Made by a program: the position numbers and the translations under genes. The notes beneath the pieces were generated by a model. The model was not told the DNA's origin and did no database searches. It was given only the letters and a program-made list of their open reading frames with translations. DNA of 64,000 nt from Mesostigma viride (Eukaryota > Streptophyta > Mesostigmatophyceae > Mesostigmatales > Mesostigmataceae): assembly GCA_009746045.1 (NCBI GenBank), contig RPFO01000041.1:1902613-1966612 (forward strand). Reading direction: 5' to 3'. Below are positions 1-9,537 of this stretch, piece after piece. How positions within the stretch are numbered: the stretch's first letter is position 1; the number at the start of each line of letters is the position of its first letter.

Positions 1-101
1 CACTCAGAGTTGTCATCAACAGATCCTGGATTACATCAAATCCATCGACCCCCGCACCCACTTGACGCTGACGGACATCCGAGAGGTGGCTCGTATGGCC
101 C

Positions 102-575
102 TCAGTCATTGTGAGTCATGCCTGGAAACTCCACCCGGTTGCTGTCAAAGTCGACGCCGTACACATAAAACGAGCGAACAATAGGACCAGAGTCCGCCGG
201 GTAGCGCTTGCGCACCCTCTCGAAGACGACACGGATGCCGAAATCGGTGAAGATGTGCTTGTAGAAGTCCTCCTCGAACACGACGCGCGAACGAGGATCG
301 CGCTGGCGATTCCACTCGTTGAAGCGCCTCTGGAACTCCTCCCATGGGCAGTACTTATCCGGCCCCGTCTCCACCCACGACACGTGAAGGAGGAAGGTGA
401 TGAGAGGGTTGGAGGCCTCCTGCGCCTTGCGCCGTTGCTGGGAGAACCACTCGGGGAGACAGTCGTGGACGCACTTAGACCCGACGAACTCGACGAAGCT
501 CCTGTACGCCTGGACACCCTTCGCCTTTCGGATTAATGATCTGCCCATCGCCGTGTGCGTCCTAGTGTGCCACAT
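102..575 (-). CDS. Possible D5-like primase/helicase C-terminal fragment
   Basis: Minus-strand ORF of about 157 codons. Seen: a Trp/Phe/Tyr-rich block running from LPEWF through NPLITFL, YCPWEEFQRRFNEW and FYKHIF to a terminal YVYGVDF. This spacing resembles the C-terminal winged-helix region of D5-like primase-helicases of large DNA viruses and polinton-like viruses, where an 'LPEWF...NPL..FL' helix precedes a 'Y.P...L/F...F..W' segment. No ATPase (Walker) motifs are present, so at best it is a C-terminal piece. The first Met is arbitrary; translation could begin upstream. The neighbouring minus-strand exon (955-1355) belongs to an unrelated family, so the two are probably not one gene. It could also be an unrelated host protein. 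Identification is by pattern memory only. Confidence 0.35.
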   Translation of the reverse strand: MWHTRTHTAMGRSLIRKAKGVQAYRSFVEFVGSKCVHDCLPEWFSQQRRKAQEASNPLITFLLHVSWVETGPDKYCPWEEFQRRFNEWNRQRDPRSRVVFEEDFYKHIFTDFGIRVVFERVRKRYPADSGPIVRSFYVYGVDFDSNRVEFPGMTHND

Positions 576-954
576 GTATTGGGCGCGTCTCTTGCATGGA
601 AAAAGGAAGCAGAGGGGGAAGCAGCATGCGAGCCATGGCGCTCACCCCCTTTAAGATTATGGCCAGAAATAGCAGCCAAGGTGTGCACCCCTTGCTGCCT
701 TTACGAGGTCCAAAATGTGGTACGGGAGCAGTGGGTCAAAATTGCATGCCAGCGGGGCGGAATAGGGGACCGCAGGCACAACGCTGGACGATAAACAGGG
801 TGAATGGGCGACATGCATCGCGGAGATAAGGTCGGCAACGTTAGGTCGTTCATGATCGACATTGCTACCGTGAATGAAGGGCAGAATGCGACAGCCATGT
901 TGGGGACACAGTGCGAACTAGCATGTGCCGTCCATGCTGTACAATTCAACTTAC
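576..954. other. No gene seen; intron start of the adjacent minus-strand exon
   Basis: The minus-strand donor GTAAGT at 954-949 opens into this stretch. I looked for the expected Rieske Cys-Pro-His-Arg codons of a following exon in all minus frames and found none. Short ORFs here look like chance. Confidence 0.4.
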
Positions 955-1355
955 TTGTCCTCAAATGCTCGCCACCCGGTTTTGCTCTTCCACAGAACGA
1001 GCGGGAGGTTGAGCAACGTAAACTGCGTCGGGGCTGTGGGGTCCAAGTCGGCTATGATGCTGACCGGGTACCAGTTGGAGCCCCAGTCAAAACGCTCGAA
1101 TGCCGTGCTTGTCTTGCTAGCGGGCTCGTCCACGACCCCTGCAGCAGCGGCCACTACTTTGACATTATTGCGTAACGCGCACGCCTTCTGGACATTGGCA
1201 TGCCTAGAGAAAATTGGAAATCTTGCCGGTAAAATAGAACCACGCGCCCAGGAAGAATTCCGGAAATGCGGAGTCGACGACCTCTTGCATTCGACGACGG
1301 TATGCGCAGCACGCAGTTCAGGCAACCCCGCCGAAGTGACATACACCGTAGCCAT
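955..1355 (-). pseudogene. First exon of a Rieske oxygenase (PAO/TIC55-type), 3' part missing
   Basis: ATG at 1355, open to 955, then a canonical donor GTAAGT after Glu-Asp-Lys (Lys codon split). The first ~75 residues are basic and rich in Ala, Ser and Arg with few acids, as in a chloroplast transit peptide. The end reads FDWGSNWYPVSIIADLD...VLWKSKTGWRAFEDK, which matches the start of the Rieske domain in pheophorbide a oxygenase, TIC55 and related chlorophyll-breakdown oxygenases (FDW...WYPV...DLD...W...D.CPHR). In the family the next residues are the Cys-Pro-His-Arg iron-sulphur ligand. They should open exon 2 but are not found in the next 950 bases, so the gene is truncated or its intron is very long. 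Known of the family: membrane-associated plastid oxygenases acting on chlorophyll catabolites. Substrate here is unknown. Confidence 0.6.
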
Positions 1356-1715
1356 TTCACAAGGCAATGCAGAGCATGAACGTGAGGACTCGGCTATGTC
1401 TTATCAGCTCATAAGTCCGCCTATCTAGGGACGCTTCATTTTACAGGCTTGTGGGCGTGTATAACAGCTGCTTCCTGCTGCTATCGCCACGACTCACGCG
1501 AGTAAAACGAGTTCACGAGTCACGACACGTTACTGGTTGCCTCGCATGAGTCGCGTCTTACTTGTCAAAAAAGGCAGCGTTGTCGCCTTGTTGTATGTTG
1601 TTGTTGTTGTTTGTTGTTGTTGTGTCCCACGCCGCACATGGGCAGCAGAGAATCTATAGTGGCCGAGGGCCGGATATATTTAGTATCGGTGGTACTATCG
1701 GGGCACTCGGAGGAC
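1356..1715. other. Upstream flank of the Rieske exon; simple TTG repeat
   Basis: No gene recognised. A TTG/TTGTTG microsatellite lies near 1588-1624. This is the 5' side of the minus-strand exon, so it may include its promoter, but I see no clear TATA box. Confidence 0.4.
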
Positions 1716-1985
1716 GGGATTTCTTATTACGGGGCCCAATGGCCGGCGCCGCGCCAGACTCGCCCGCCTTTGGGCTTTGGGCGTCTTGGAAGTTGGCTTT
1801 GGGCGTTTGCTCTTTTGGCAGATTTCTACACTACACTGGTACTACGCAAAAAAACACAGACTGGTGCAGCGTAACATCCATACAACGTAAATTACCGCCG
1901 CACAGGCATGAGGCCGGCAGCAATAAACTGGCAGCCAGCAAGAACCGGACAATGGCCGCCGCAAGATAGTCGTCGGTTGCTGGTA
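1716..1985 (+). repeat. Left arm of a 10-kb-spaced inverted repeat
   Basis: Starts GGGATTTCTTATT, then GGGGCCCAATGGCCGGCGCC and a GGGCGTCTTGGAAGTTGGCTTT unit, and continues through CCGCCGCACAG to about 1985. The reverse complement of 11562-11830 has the same order with few changes, except that the 23-bp TTGG unit occurs twice there. Arms of ~265 bp in opposite orientation fit long terminal inverted repeats, as in MULE/Mutator-type transposons, or two independent copies of a dispersed repeat. Confidence 0.7.
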
Positions 1986-2034
1986 TTTCACTTCTACACT
2001 TCACAGACTGCTTTTGAGTTTTGAGCATTTCCAG

Positions 2035-4303
2035 CGAACGTGTTTCCCACTTGAAGGAATGTGGACAAAGGCTAGACTTGGTGATATATCGATTACTGAT
2101 CGCCTTGAAATACATGAAGGATGATCAATTAGTGAAAGATCACGGTAGTTACATCAACAGGAATTTGTACAAGAATGAAGGGACTGCTGCAGAAGTTGCC
2201 AAGGAACTGCTTCCCACCGTTGTAACGCATTTAGACAAAGCTTGTGAAGGGGTTTGCGAAGTGCTCTCTGCGGCAACTAGTAATGACAAGGTGAAAGTGA
2301 CATTTCGGAGCTTACAATTCCCTCTTGGATGTACATGCTTGACAGCACGTACCGGCAAAGTTTGTTGCCATTTTATTGCATCATTGCTTTTCCACAATGT
2401 GTGCACTCACGAGAACTTGGATGTATTATTGTGCAGACGCGCCACATTTGGTGTTCCTCGTGGGAAAGTTTTCCAAGTGTTTGTTGATGAGTTGGAATTT
2501 GTCAAGGAAGAAATGTCCAAGTATCCCACAGATCGGCACGATGACGGTCACGTCATGGACGTCAGCGACATGGAGCCCTTACCTGACGAGGAGGGTGATC
2601 GCTTTCCGCATGAAGATGACTCACTGCCAGCTGAACCCAACGACAAGGAGCTGGAAATGCGACTATTGAATGCATTTGACGGAGCCATGCAGGTAAATAT
2701 GCTGCATTCTTTTTGCCAAAGACTAGATGTGCACAGATTTGGTACCTGGCCTTCAATCTTTTTGTGTGGGGGGGTAGAGATAACTTAACTCACGTTGACA
2801 TCGGCTTGAATGTGATTGCCTGCATGTTGTCCACAATGTACTACAATGCATGTGTCGTTCCACTTTACTCCTGAACCGCAGGCATGGAGGATGGCTTCCT
2901 TTACTGCCAAGGAAACGGCCGCAAAAGTTTTGTTAGCGTCTTTTGTAGAAAGTTGTAGGATCTTGACTGAGAGCACGGTTGTGCCGATTGCCGAAGGAAA
3001 TGAATTTTCGGGAAGATCGGGCTCTAAGCCGATTCAACAAGACCCTGTGGTTTTGCGAGCATGCAACAAAGGCAGTGCCAAACGGAAGAAGGACGAAGTG
3101 GACATGCCGGAGCTGACGTCGACCCATGCTGCCTCCAATGCACCTTCAAAACGGAGGGCTGGGTTTCGACAGAAGCTCTCAGAGAATTTACCAAGACAAC
3201 CGATGAATGGTGAGCCATACAACTTAAATAAGCCGCTCTAGATTCTAATGATGAAGTCAATATGAGCATGTGCATGTTGTATTGATTGCGGTTTACCCTA
3301 CCAAGTACATCACAACAAAGTTGACAATGCCATTTTTATTTTTTTTTGTGCATGCAGTCCCTAACACCATGGAGGGAGGCCCAAGCACTCCTGCAGGGGG
3401 TGGAATGCCTGATACCAGAGAGAGCGTTAACTTAACAGGTGAGAATCTTGCCCCAGGCTTGTGGGATCGCTGACGACATGCCATATGCGTTTTAAAACAA
3501 ACACGCTTACATTTACTTGCTGTGAAGATAAACCCATACCCACTTGTTAATTAAGCAATGACATGGACACACACATGCGCCTTAAGTCTTTACCACATGG
3601 TTTTGCTCACATGACGCTCGGGATCGCTTGGGACCTATTTATGGTAACATGAGAGAGGCCAGCTTTGAGAAAGCGAGGTAGTAAATCTATAACTTGGCGG
3701 AGAGGCCGGGTTTTGAGGAATCTACTACTGTATTAAACTAGTTTACATAAAAACCTTGGAAATAAATGTCTTTTGGTGAATGCATGCAGACCCTGACGTC
3801 ATGGTGGGAGGTCAAAGCTCCTCTCTTGGTGTTCGGGAAGATGCACGGACCTGCATTGAGGACTTGACAGGTGAATCGTGATGTATGTTTTATACACATG
3901 AATAACAACCTAACAATGTTGTTGATTTGTTCGCCTTTGATTGTAGTATCATTTAAGTTTTTGTAAGTTGTTCTCTACCTGAACTACATGCCGGTTTGCT
4001 TTTTTGTACATGGCCATATATTTTTTCTCACAGGAAATCACACACAAATTGTCCAATACACATGACCATGCACCCACACATGATGTCGATCGGTTCTCGG
4101 TTTGGTAGTCTCGGTAAGGTATACTTTTTTTTGTTAATTTACATATGTCAAGAATGGCACACACATACGCTTAGCAGAATGCGGGTTTATTACCACGGGC
4201 GTGTTTGGCATGTTCCCAAGTCCGATAATATCTTCTTGTCTTCCTTTGTATGCATGCAGGCCCTGACCTAGAGGTAGAAGTCCCCACTAGTCCAAGAACA
4301 TAG
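2035..4303 (+). CDS. SWIM zinc-finger protein, C-terminal part of a MULE transposase-like gene, five exons
   Basis: Exons: 2035(or 2018)-2692, 2882-3209, 3358-3438, 3790-3870, 4260-4303 (TAG). All introns start GT and end AG, and reading frame is kept across every junction. Exon 1 carries RLDLVIYRLL followed ~75 residues later by a SWIM finger, Cys-x-Cys (CTC) then CCHF, the Zn ligand pattern CxC...CxH. In MULE/FAR1-type transposases a 'RLD.LIY.L' segment and SWIM finger follow the catalytic core. That core is missing: an in-frame stop lies at 2015 and the inverted repeat ends just upstream. Exon 2 is Lys/Arg-rich (KRKKDE, KRRAGFRQK), probably nuclear. Exons 3 and 4 are both exactly 81 nt, phase 1-1, with similar starts (P-x-x-x-M-x-G-G) after GCATGCAG acceptors: a duplicated exon. 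Function in DNA binding is inferred; this is probably a transposon remnant, or a domesticated one. Confidence 0.6.
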
Positions 4304-5051
4304 ATGGCGAACGAGGGAGGCGACGACAAATTGAAGACGGAGCTTTGCGACCGATAGTGGTGTCAGATAAAGTCCAAGTATACTAGTGGGAAGATCGGCG
4401 GGGAGCTATCAAACGCCACGTTGTGCCGCATTGACGAGGTGGTGGTGCTACCAGAAATTCACGCGGCTGTTCACAGCTGACTCTTCACCACATGTTGCTG
4501 AGTAGGAATTCAATCGCAATGAGACAACCAGCGCAATACATGGTTAGGAAGCATGGTGATGCCCGCTGGCTATGTTACTTTGAAGGTGCTGTAGGTTTTG
4601 AACACGTATATTCATGGAGCTTGGTCTGTGGTGATCTAGGAGACCTTGGCGCCTTGCCATGAGTCTTGACTCCTCGCTTCTATCCCTTGGGCATCCATCA
4701 TTCTACGGCTTGCCACCGGGTCAAGGGATAGGATTGAACTGAGTTTGCCCGGTAGGCCAGCTTGGTTATTGAGCTGGCCCCGGCCCCACTGGGACCATAG
4801 GTCATTCACAGCCCCACTCACATGTGTACGGATCCTATATCATGTTTTAAAGGAGGAAGTTGCTAGGTTGGCGAAGAAGCCAACCCGGCCCCGTTGAAGG
4901 GGATGGACTAGTGTTCGCATGTCTTAACTTCAATCAACAATGAAATTGTAATGTTTTGTTAAGTTAGACAACTCTGAGTTGATGCGATGGGATCTGAGTA
5001 AAGAAAATTGTGCAAGTGAGTAGAGAAATTTGTGCAAGTGAGACAACTAAC
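4304..5051. other. Non-coding stretch after the SWIM gene
   Basis: No gene recognised. It contains a locally self-complementary GGCCAGCTTGGTTATTGAGC-type segment near 4757 and a CCAACC/GGTTGG inverted pair near 4862-4893. A repeated GTGCAAGTGAG motif at about 5008-5042 precedes the LINE tail. Confidence 0.4.
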
Positions 5052-5166
5052 TTAATTAAACTCGTGCTCCCGTTGGGGAGTCACGGAGCCCGAAGTGCCT
5101 TTAATCCCTTTGTTTGCACAACAGGAAGGAAGGTCAGAGACCCCCTTTCTCCTTCATGCCAGAGGC
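5052..5166 (-). mobile_element. 3' end of a LINE with TTAA-type tail, minus orientation
   Basis: On the minus strand it ends GCTCCGTGACTCCCC-AACGGGAGCACGAGT followed by TTAATTAA. The same 3' terminus, including the CTCCCC-AAC-GGGAG hairpin (5067-5080), is found at the end of the RT-coding LINE near 26613-26653. Severely 5'-truncated and non-coding. No certain TSD. Confidence 0.6.
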
Positions 5167-5179
5167 ATGCCACAGCTGC

Positions 5180-5235
5180 GTGACTCCCAAACGGGAGCAC
5201 GAGTCTAATTAATTAATTAATTAATTAATTAATTA
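5180..5235 (+). mobile_element. 56-bp LINE tail insertion with 13-bp TSD
   Basis: GTGACTCCCAAACGGGAGCACGAGT plus a (TAAT)n tail, flanked by the direct repeat ATGCCACAGCTGC at 5167-5179 and 5236-5248. This is an extreme 5' truncation: almost only the 3' hairpin (5184-5197) and the tail were copied. The TSD confirms that it is an insertion and that the tail is the priming end. Confidence 0.75.
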
Positions 5236-5308
5236 ATGCCACAGCTGCAATCGGACACGCTAAACGACCCTGCAAGATCTGTGGGTGCAATGAGACCCAT
5301 GTGAGCTT

Positions 5309-7141
5309 CGTCTTTCTAAGACGCACATGCTGATATAATTTTCCGAATCTAAAACGCAATATATGACGAGCAAACGCCTGTCGACGCAACGCAGTTTGGC
5401 GGATGCGCTCGCCCATGAAAATGCGGCAGCTGCGGCTGCAGCTTTGCCAGCTCCGGCAGGCAGCGGTGACACTAGTCGTGCACTGGTGGTCGCCCAGCAA
5501 CCTCCCGGGCTCAATGCCTCGCCATCGGCATCGCCTGACCCTAAACGCGCCCGCTCCGCCGACAAAACAGGAGGGTCTTCACGCCCCTCGGAACCGCGCT
5601 GTCGGCTCCAACCTTTCCAGGTCGATGATCACGACTGGACCAACATGTCTCCGGCCGATGCTCTGCACTGCATCTTCTTCGGGGACTACGCTTCGCTTTA
5701 CGACCTGTGCCTCCATCTCCACGACAACAATCGCCTCCTCCTCCCGGACGGCCGCCGATGGAACGACATCCGCCTGCTGTTCGGGTGCGCCCGCCCCCAA
5801 GTCCAGCACACCATCCTCAACTCCCTGCTCCAGCGCTCTGACGGCGAGATCTGGGCTCCATCCATCTCCGCCCCCACCCTCCGTTCCATCCTCACGGAAG
5901 CCTTTCAGCAGCACGTGACCCCCCTTGCTGCTGACGTCGCAGCAATGGGTGGTCCGCTGGATGCTGAACTTCCTCACCTCACCGCCACCTCCACTGCCAT
6001 TTCCGCCTCCACTGCCGACATCAAAGCCCAGCTCCTCGACCTCGACCTACGCCTTCAAGCCACCGCCAACGCCCTTGAGAGCTTGCATGACACCGCCGGC
6101 CTCACCGCCCAGGCGGTGAAGGACATCGCCGCCCAGCCGGCGCCTGCTGGCCCGGCCGGCGATGCTCCCTCCACCTGGGCGGACTTGCTTAAGCAGCACA
6201 CCACCTCCACCACCTCCACCATCTCGGCACAACTCAAGCAACAAGCCCTCGACTTTCGCGAGGAAGCCGGCATCGCCCGGCGCAGCCACAATGTCATCGT
6301 CAAGCACTTCGACCAGCCGGCAGGTGAGACCTCCACGAGCCTTCTTGAGGGATTTAAGCGCGCCATTTTTGCCCCCATGTTACTCACTGGTGAGCTGGAC
6401 ATGTCGGCTGTCCGCCTCCCCCGCGCGCGGGGGAAGGCTGGCCCGGCACCCGTGCTCCTCACCTTTAAGTACATGGCGGACAAGCTGGCGTTCCTTAAAT
6501 GCAGCAAGAAGCTCTCGGAGACTCGCTTCACGCTGGACGACGACTTGACCCTGGCCCAGCAACAGCGGCGACGCGAGCTATGGCCGACCTACCTTCAGCT
6601 CCGGCAGAGCGCCAGGGGGAAGCCGGTATGCTGGAGGGGGGCGGTCATCCACGTTGACCACAAGCCCTGGCAGCCCCCTCCTGCCACCTCAGACTAGGGA
6701 ATCCATACCAGTAGTGTAGATTAGTCAGGCTTAGCCTAGCATGTGGCCCACGCGCATGTGCGCCCATAATGGCCCCCATGGATGTTGCCTTCAGAATTTA
6801 GCCACGCCATGCCTATAATGGGACTCCCATGGACGTTGCATTAAGAATTTAGCCATGCTATGCCTAGGCAGAGAGATGCTCTCTGTCGAGAAGCCATGCC
6901 CTAGCACTTGTATAGCCATGATGATCTTCCCCCCCCGTGCCAGGATCCCCCCCTTAGGCGGGTTGAACCTGAGACAGCATGGTGGTGCCGGTGCCCTTGA
7001 GGCACCTAGAGCAAGTGCTGCTTACATTCCACTCTTGCAGGAAGTAGCCTAGAATGTATTAAAAGCCATATGCCCCTTCTAAGGGATATGTGCTACATAT
7101 TCTCCCAACGGAGTTATGTTACAATTCAATTCAATTCAATT
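5309..7141 (+). mobile_element. ORF1-only LINE-like element (HAL1-type) with 11-bp TSD
   Basis: Flanked by CATGTGAGCTT at 5298-5308 and 7142-7152. Contains a short 5' UTR, one intact ORF1 (5363-6697), a 3' UTR with a diverged direct duplication (about 6765-6870, each with CCCATGGA and AATTTAGCCA), a CTCC-CAAC-GGAG hairpin (7102-7113) and a (CAATT)n tail to 7141. No reverse transcriptase, and the TSD leaves no room for one. Structure matches 'half-LINE' elements, known in mammals as HAL1, that keep ORF1 and rely on another LINE's RT. Confidence 0.7.
5363..6697 (+). CDS. L1-type ORF1 protein (RNA-binding, LINE chaperone-like)
   Basis: 444 codons, uninterrupted. Residues 1-80 are Ala/Pro/Ser-rich and basic. 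About 200-275 is a Thr/Ala/Leu-rich helical stretch with heptad-like leucines, a possible trimerising coil. From about 300 the sequence reads RRSHNVIVKHF, then a positively charged segment with VRLPRARGKAGPAPVLLTF, and finally TLAQQQRRRELWPTYLQLRQ...VCWRGAVIHV. In L1-type ORF1p the RRM begins '..RRNN.II.G', continues '.G....RP.LV.F', and the C-terminal domain has 'LT..Q...R..L.P....AR' and a final 'DG'. The order and spacing agree. Such proteins coat LINE RNA and act as nucleic-acid chaperones. The lack of stops suggests recent activity or selection. Confidence 0.6.
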   Translation: MTSKRLSTQRSLADALAHENAAAAAAALPAPAGSGDTSRALVVAQQPPGLNASPSASPDPKRARSADKTGGSSRPSEPRCRLQPFQVDDHDWTNMSPADALHCIFFGDYASLYDLCLHLHDNNRLLLPDGRRWNDIRLLFGCARPQVQHTILNSLLQRSDGEIWAPSISAPTLRSILTEAFQQHVTPLAADVAAMGGPLDAELPHLTATSTAISASTADIKAQLLDLDLRLQATANALESLHDTAGLTAQAVKDIAAQPAPAGPAGDAPSTWADLLKQHTTSTTSTISAQLKQQALDFREEAGIARRSHNVIVKHFDQPAGETSTSLLEGFKRAIFAPMLLTGELDMSAVRLPRARGKAGPAPVLLTFKYMADKLAFLKCSKKLSETRFTLDDDLTLAQQQRRRELWPTYLQLRQSARGKPVCWRGAVIHVDHKPWQPPPATSD

Positions 7142-7305
7142 CATGTGAGCTTATCATAACAAGGAGCGTGGGCAAGTAATGTGAGCATAGCCAAGACGTA
7201 GCATCATTGGATGTACAAGGAAATATTTAATAGCTATCTTGATGTGCGTGTAGGAAGATCTGCATGGAGGAATAACGGCGAACGAACATGTGAAGGAACA
7301 AGCCT

Positions 7306-7407
7306 CCCACAACCAGGAACGTGCATCCCACAACCAGGAACGAGTATCTCACAACCAGGGACGTCCACCAGGAACAAGTATCCCACAACCAGGAACGACT
7401 ATCCCAC
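7306..7407 (+). repeat. Minisatellite block 1, CCCACAACCAGGAACG family
   Basis: About five ~20-bp units of the form ATCCCACAACCAGGAACGTG, one shortened. The same unit recurs at 9181-9222 and 10616-11097. Confidence 0.8.
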
Positions 7408-9180
7408 TGTCCATCTTCCCAGTAAAAGTCCTAAATTTAGGACCAAGTGGAATTAAATAATATATATGCAAACATTAAAATTTGACCCTGGCATTCGTGC
7501 CCATGACAGATAACACACTTTTTTAGTTTCTATCAAAAACCTGGGGTCAAATAATTACATTTAGTGCATGAATGGGCCCTGCCACCTGCCAGACCTCAAA
7601 GCGCGAATTTGGCCAAAATGTGGGTTTTAGGACCATTAGGACCAATTATTGTCAACGCATGACCATGCTATCCACACGGTCCCTTGAGCATCTTACAAGC
7701 GCTAGGGGACCCTACGAGGCCTTGGGATGGCGGGGCAGCGTATAACAAGGCCATACCCTGCTGTGGCTGCCTCTATATATACGCGTGATTAACGGTGTCA
7801 CAGATGGTGCAGGTAATGCAATATAGGGTTGCATGGTTGCTGAGGTTGCCCGGCTTGAACATGGCCCACCCCTTGCGGTAAACTTTCTCTAAGCATATGC
7901 CAAACCTTCTTTGACATCACGGACATGCTGGCCACCACCCAGCGATGAAAAAACATTGCATTTGCATTGCAACTAACACATGAATGCAGCCAAATCAAGT
8001 TACAAAACAACGTTGTGCTAACATGCAACGCTTTGTGAGCGAATTCAGGGTGCATGTAACACGTAAACCATACTGTATATACTGTCTGAGAACACCCTGA
8101 ACGACTGCAGGCCATAGGACCATGGTTTATAACTAACACATGAGTAAAACTGCTCTTACGCATGTGTGTTTTAGCTGCAGCGGACGACAAAGATAGAGAC
8201 GTAAAAAATTGTATGACGTAAACCAACTATGTGTGACAGTTATGTGCACAGAGAGCGTCCCCTCTTTTTAGGCATAGCTGGCTGACTCAAAACACCACGA
8301 CAGCGTTGCCAGTTACACTCATGATCTAGGACAACCCGGCACTTACCTGCTACTTACGTCGCCTCATTCCAGATGGTTGCAAAAAAGTCGCTGAAATCCG
8401 CAGCGAGGTCAGCTTTCCGAGAGCTGAGCGCACCAAAGCTGGCCAACCGGTTCGACAATGATATAAACCACGCTTGTGCTGCGTTCTAGGTCCAAGAAAT
8501 ACCGAAAGTGAAGACCTATAAGGTGCGCTCGCTGCCCAGCCTGAACGTCCCTAAAACATGGTCGACAATGGAAATCGGGCAAGAATATCACGGCCCAGGC
8601 GCTCCCATGTCAAATACTCCGTTTCTAAACTCCATACTATAATAAAAATCGTCCACAAAAATTTCCTGGCTTGATTCGCACCACCATTGCTAATACACTA
8701 ACATGTTTGTGCCAAAATCGACCCTCCGCGAGCAGGCGATCTGCGACCCATTTGTGTTGTGCCGCTGTGCTACAGCGCTACACATAAAAACTTGCGCAGA
8801 AAATATTCACAGCCTTTAAGCATAACTAACAACCTTTCGTTTTTGCTACTGGTCGCCCGAAATGATAAATGCACGTGAAAACGCCGGCCACGATTGTCAG
8901 GTCGCCATATCCACCTCACTTCATTCCCGCACCCACTTTTTCGCTCCAAAATCGGTTATATTTTTGGTCGAGGTACCTACTTTCCCGCCATTATACCCGG
9001 TACCCGGGTACGGAATCCGGGTACCATGTGCCGGTACCACGGGTCGGGTACATCATGCCGGGTACGGTCCACATGGGGTACGGTCCATATAGTGACCCCC
9101 CCCCCCGGTACCTCGGTTATAGTGACCACTAGGACGATTTAGGACAAAGTCCTAAATTTAGGACCGTGGGATGATTAACA
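7408..9180. other. Stretch with no gene, bounded by a 16-bp palindrome
   Basis: GTCCTAAATTTAGGAC occurs at 7428-7443 and 9149-9164, each preceded by AAA or AA and followed by C. The interior is AT-rich with no convincing ORF; a TATATATACGCG tract lies near 7774. GGTACC/GGGTACGG motifs cluster at 8972-9112. The stretch interrupts the CCCACAACCAGG minisatellite, which suggests an insertion, but I see no TSD. Confidence 0.35.
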
Positions 9181-9222
9181 CCACAACTAGGAACGTGTAT
9201 CCCACAACCAGGAACAAGTATC
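9181..9222 (+). repeat. Minisatellite block 2, CCCACAACCAGGAACG family
   Basis: Two units of the ~20-bp repeat (CCACAACTAGGAACGTGTAT, CCCACAACCAGGAACAAGTAT). Confidence 0.75.
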
Positions 9223-9226
9223 CTCT

Positions 9227-9537
9227 GCCGGCCGTGCCACCCCATGCAAGACCCCGCAAGCCGTCCTTGCGTCAAGGGGACATGCAGTCATCACAAGGAG
9301 TGGTAACTGCCGGCAGTGCCACCCCATGCAAGACCCCACAAGCCATCCTTGCATAAAGGGGACATGCAGTCATCACAAGGAGTGGTAACTGCCGGCAGTG
9401 CCACCCCATGCAAGAACACACAAGCCGGGGACATGCAGTCATCACAAGGAGTGGTAACTGCCGGCAGTGCTACCCCATGCAAGAACCCACAAGCCATCCA
9501 TGCAATCATCACAGGGAGTGGTAACTGCCGGCAGTGC
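9227..9537 (+). repeat. 82-bp tandem repeat, about 3.8 copies
   Basis: Units start GCCGGC(A/C)GTGCCACCCC and end AGGAGTGGTAACT: 9227-9308 and 9309-9390 (82 bp each), 9391-9459 (69 bp, internal deletion), 9460-9526 (67 bp), then a partial unit. ORFs through it are artefacts of the repeat. Confidence 0.85.

Noticed and set aside
2-175. Plus-strand open frame with LTLTDIREVARMALSHCESC
   Set aside because: Looks protein-like, but it is cut by the window edge and too short to identify; not listed as a gene.
804-1428. Plus-strand ORFs over the Rieske exon
   Set aside because: Antisense shadows of the minus-strand exon with no family features.
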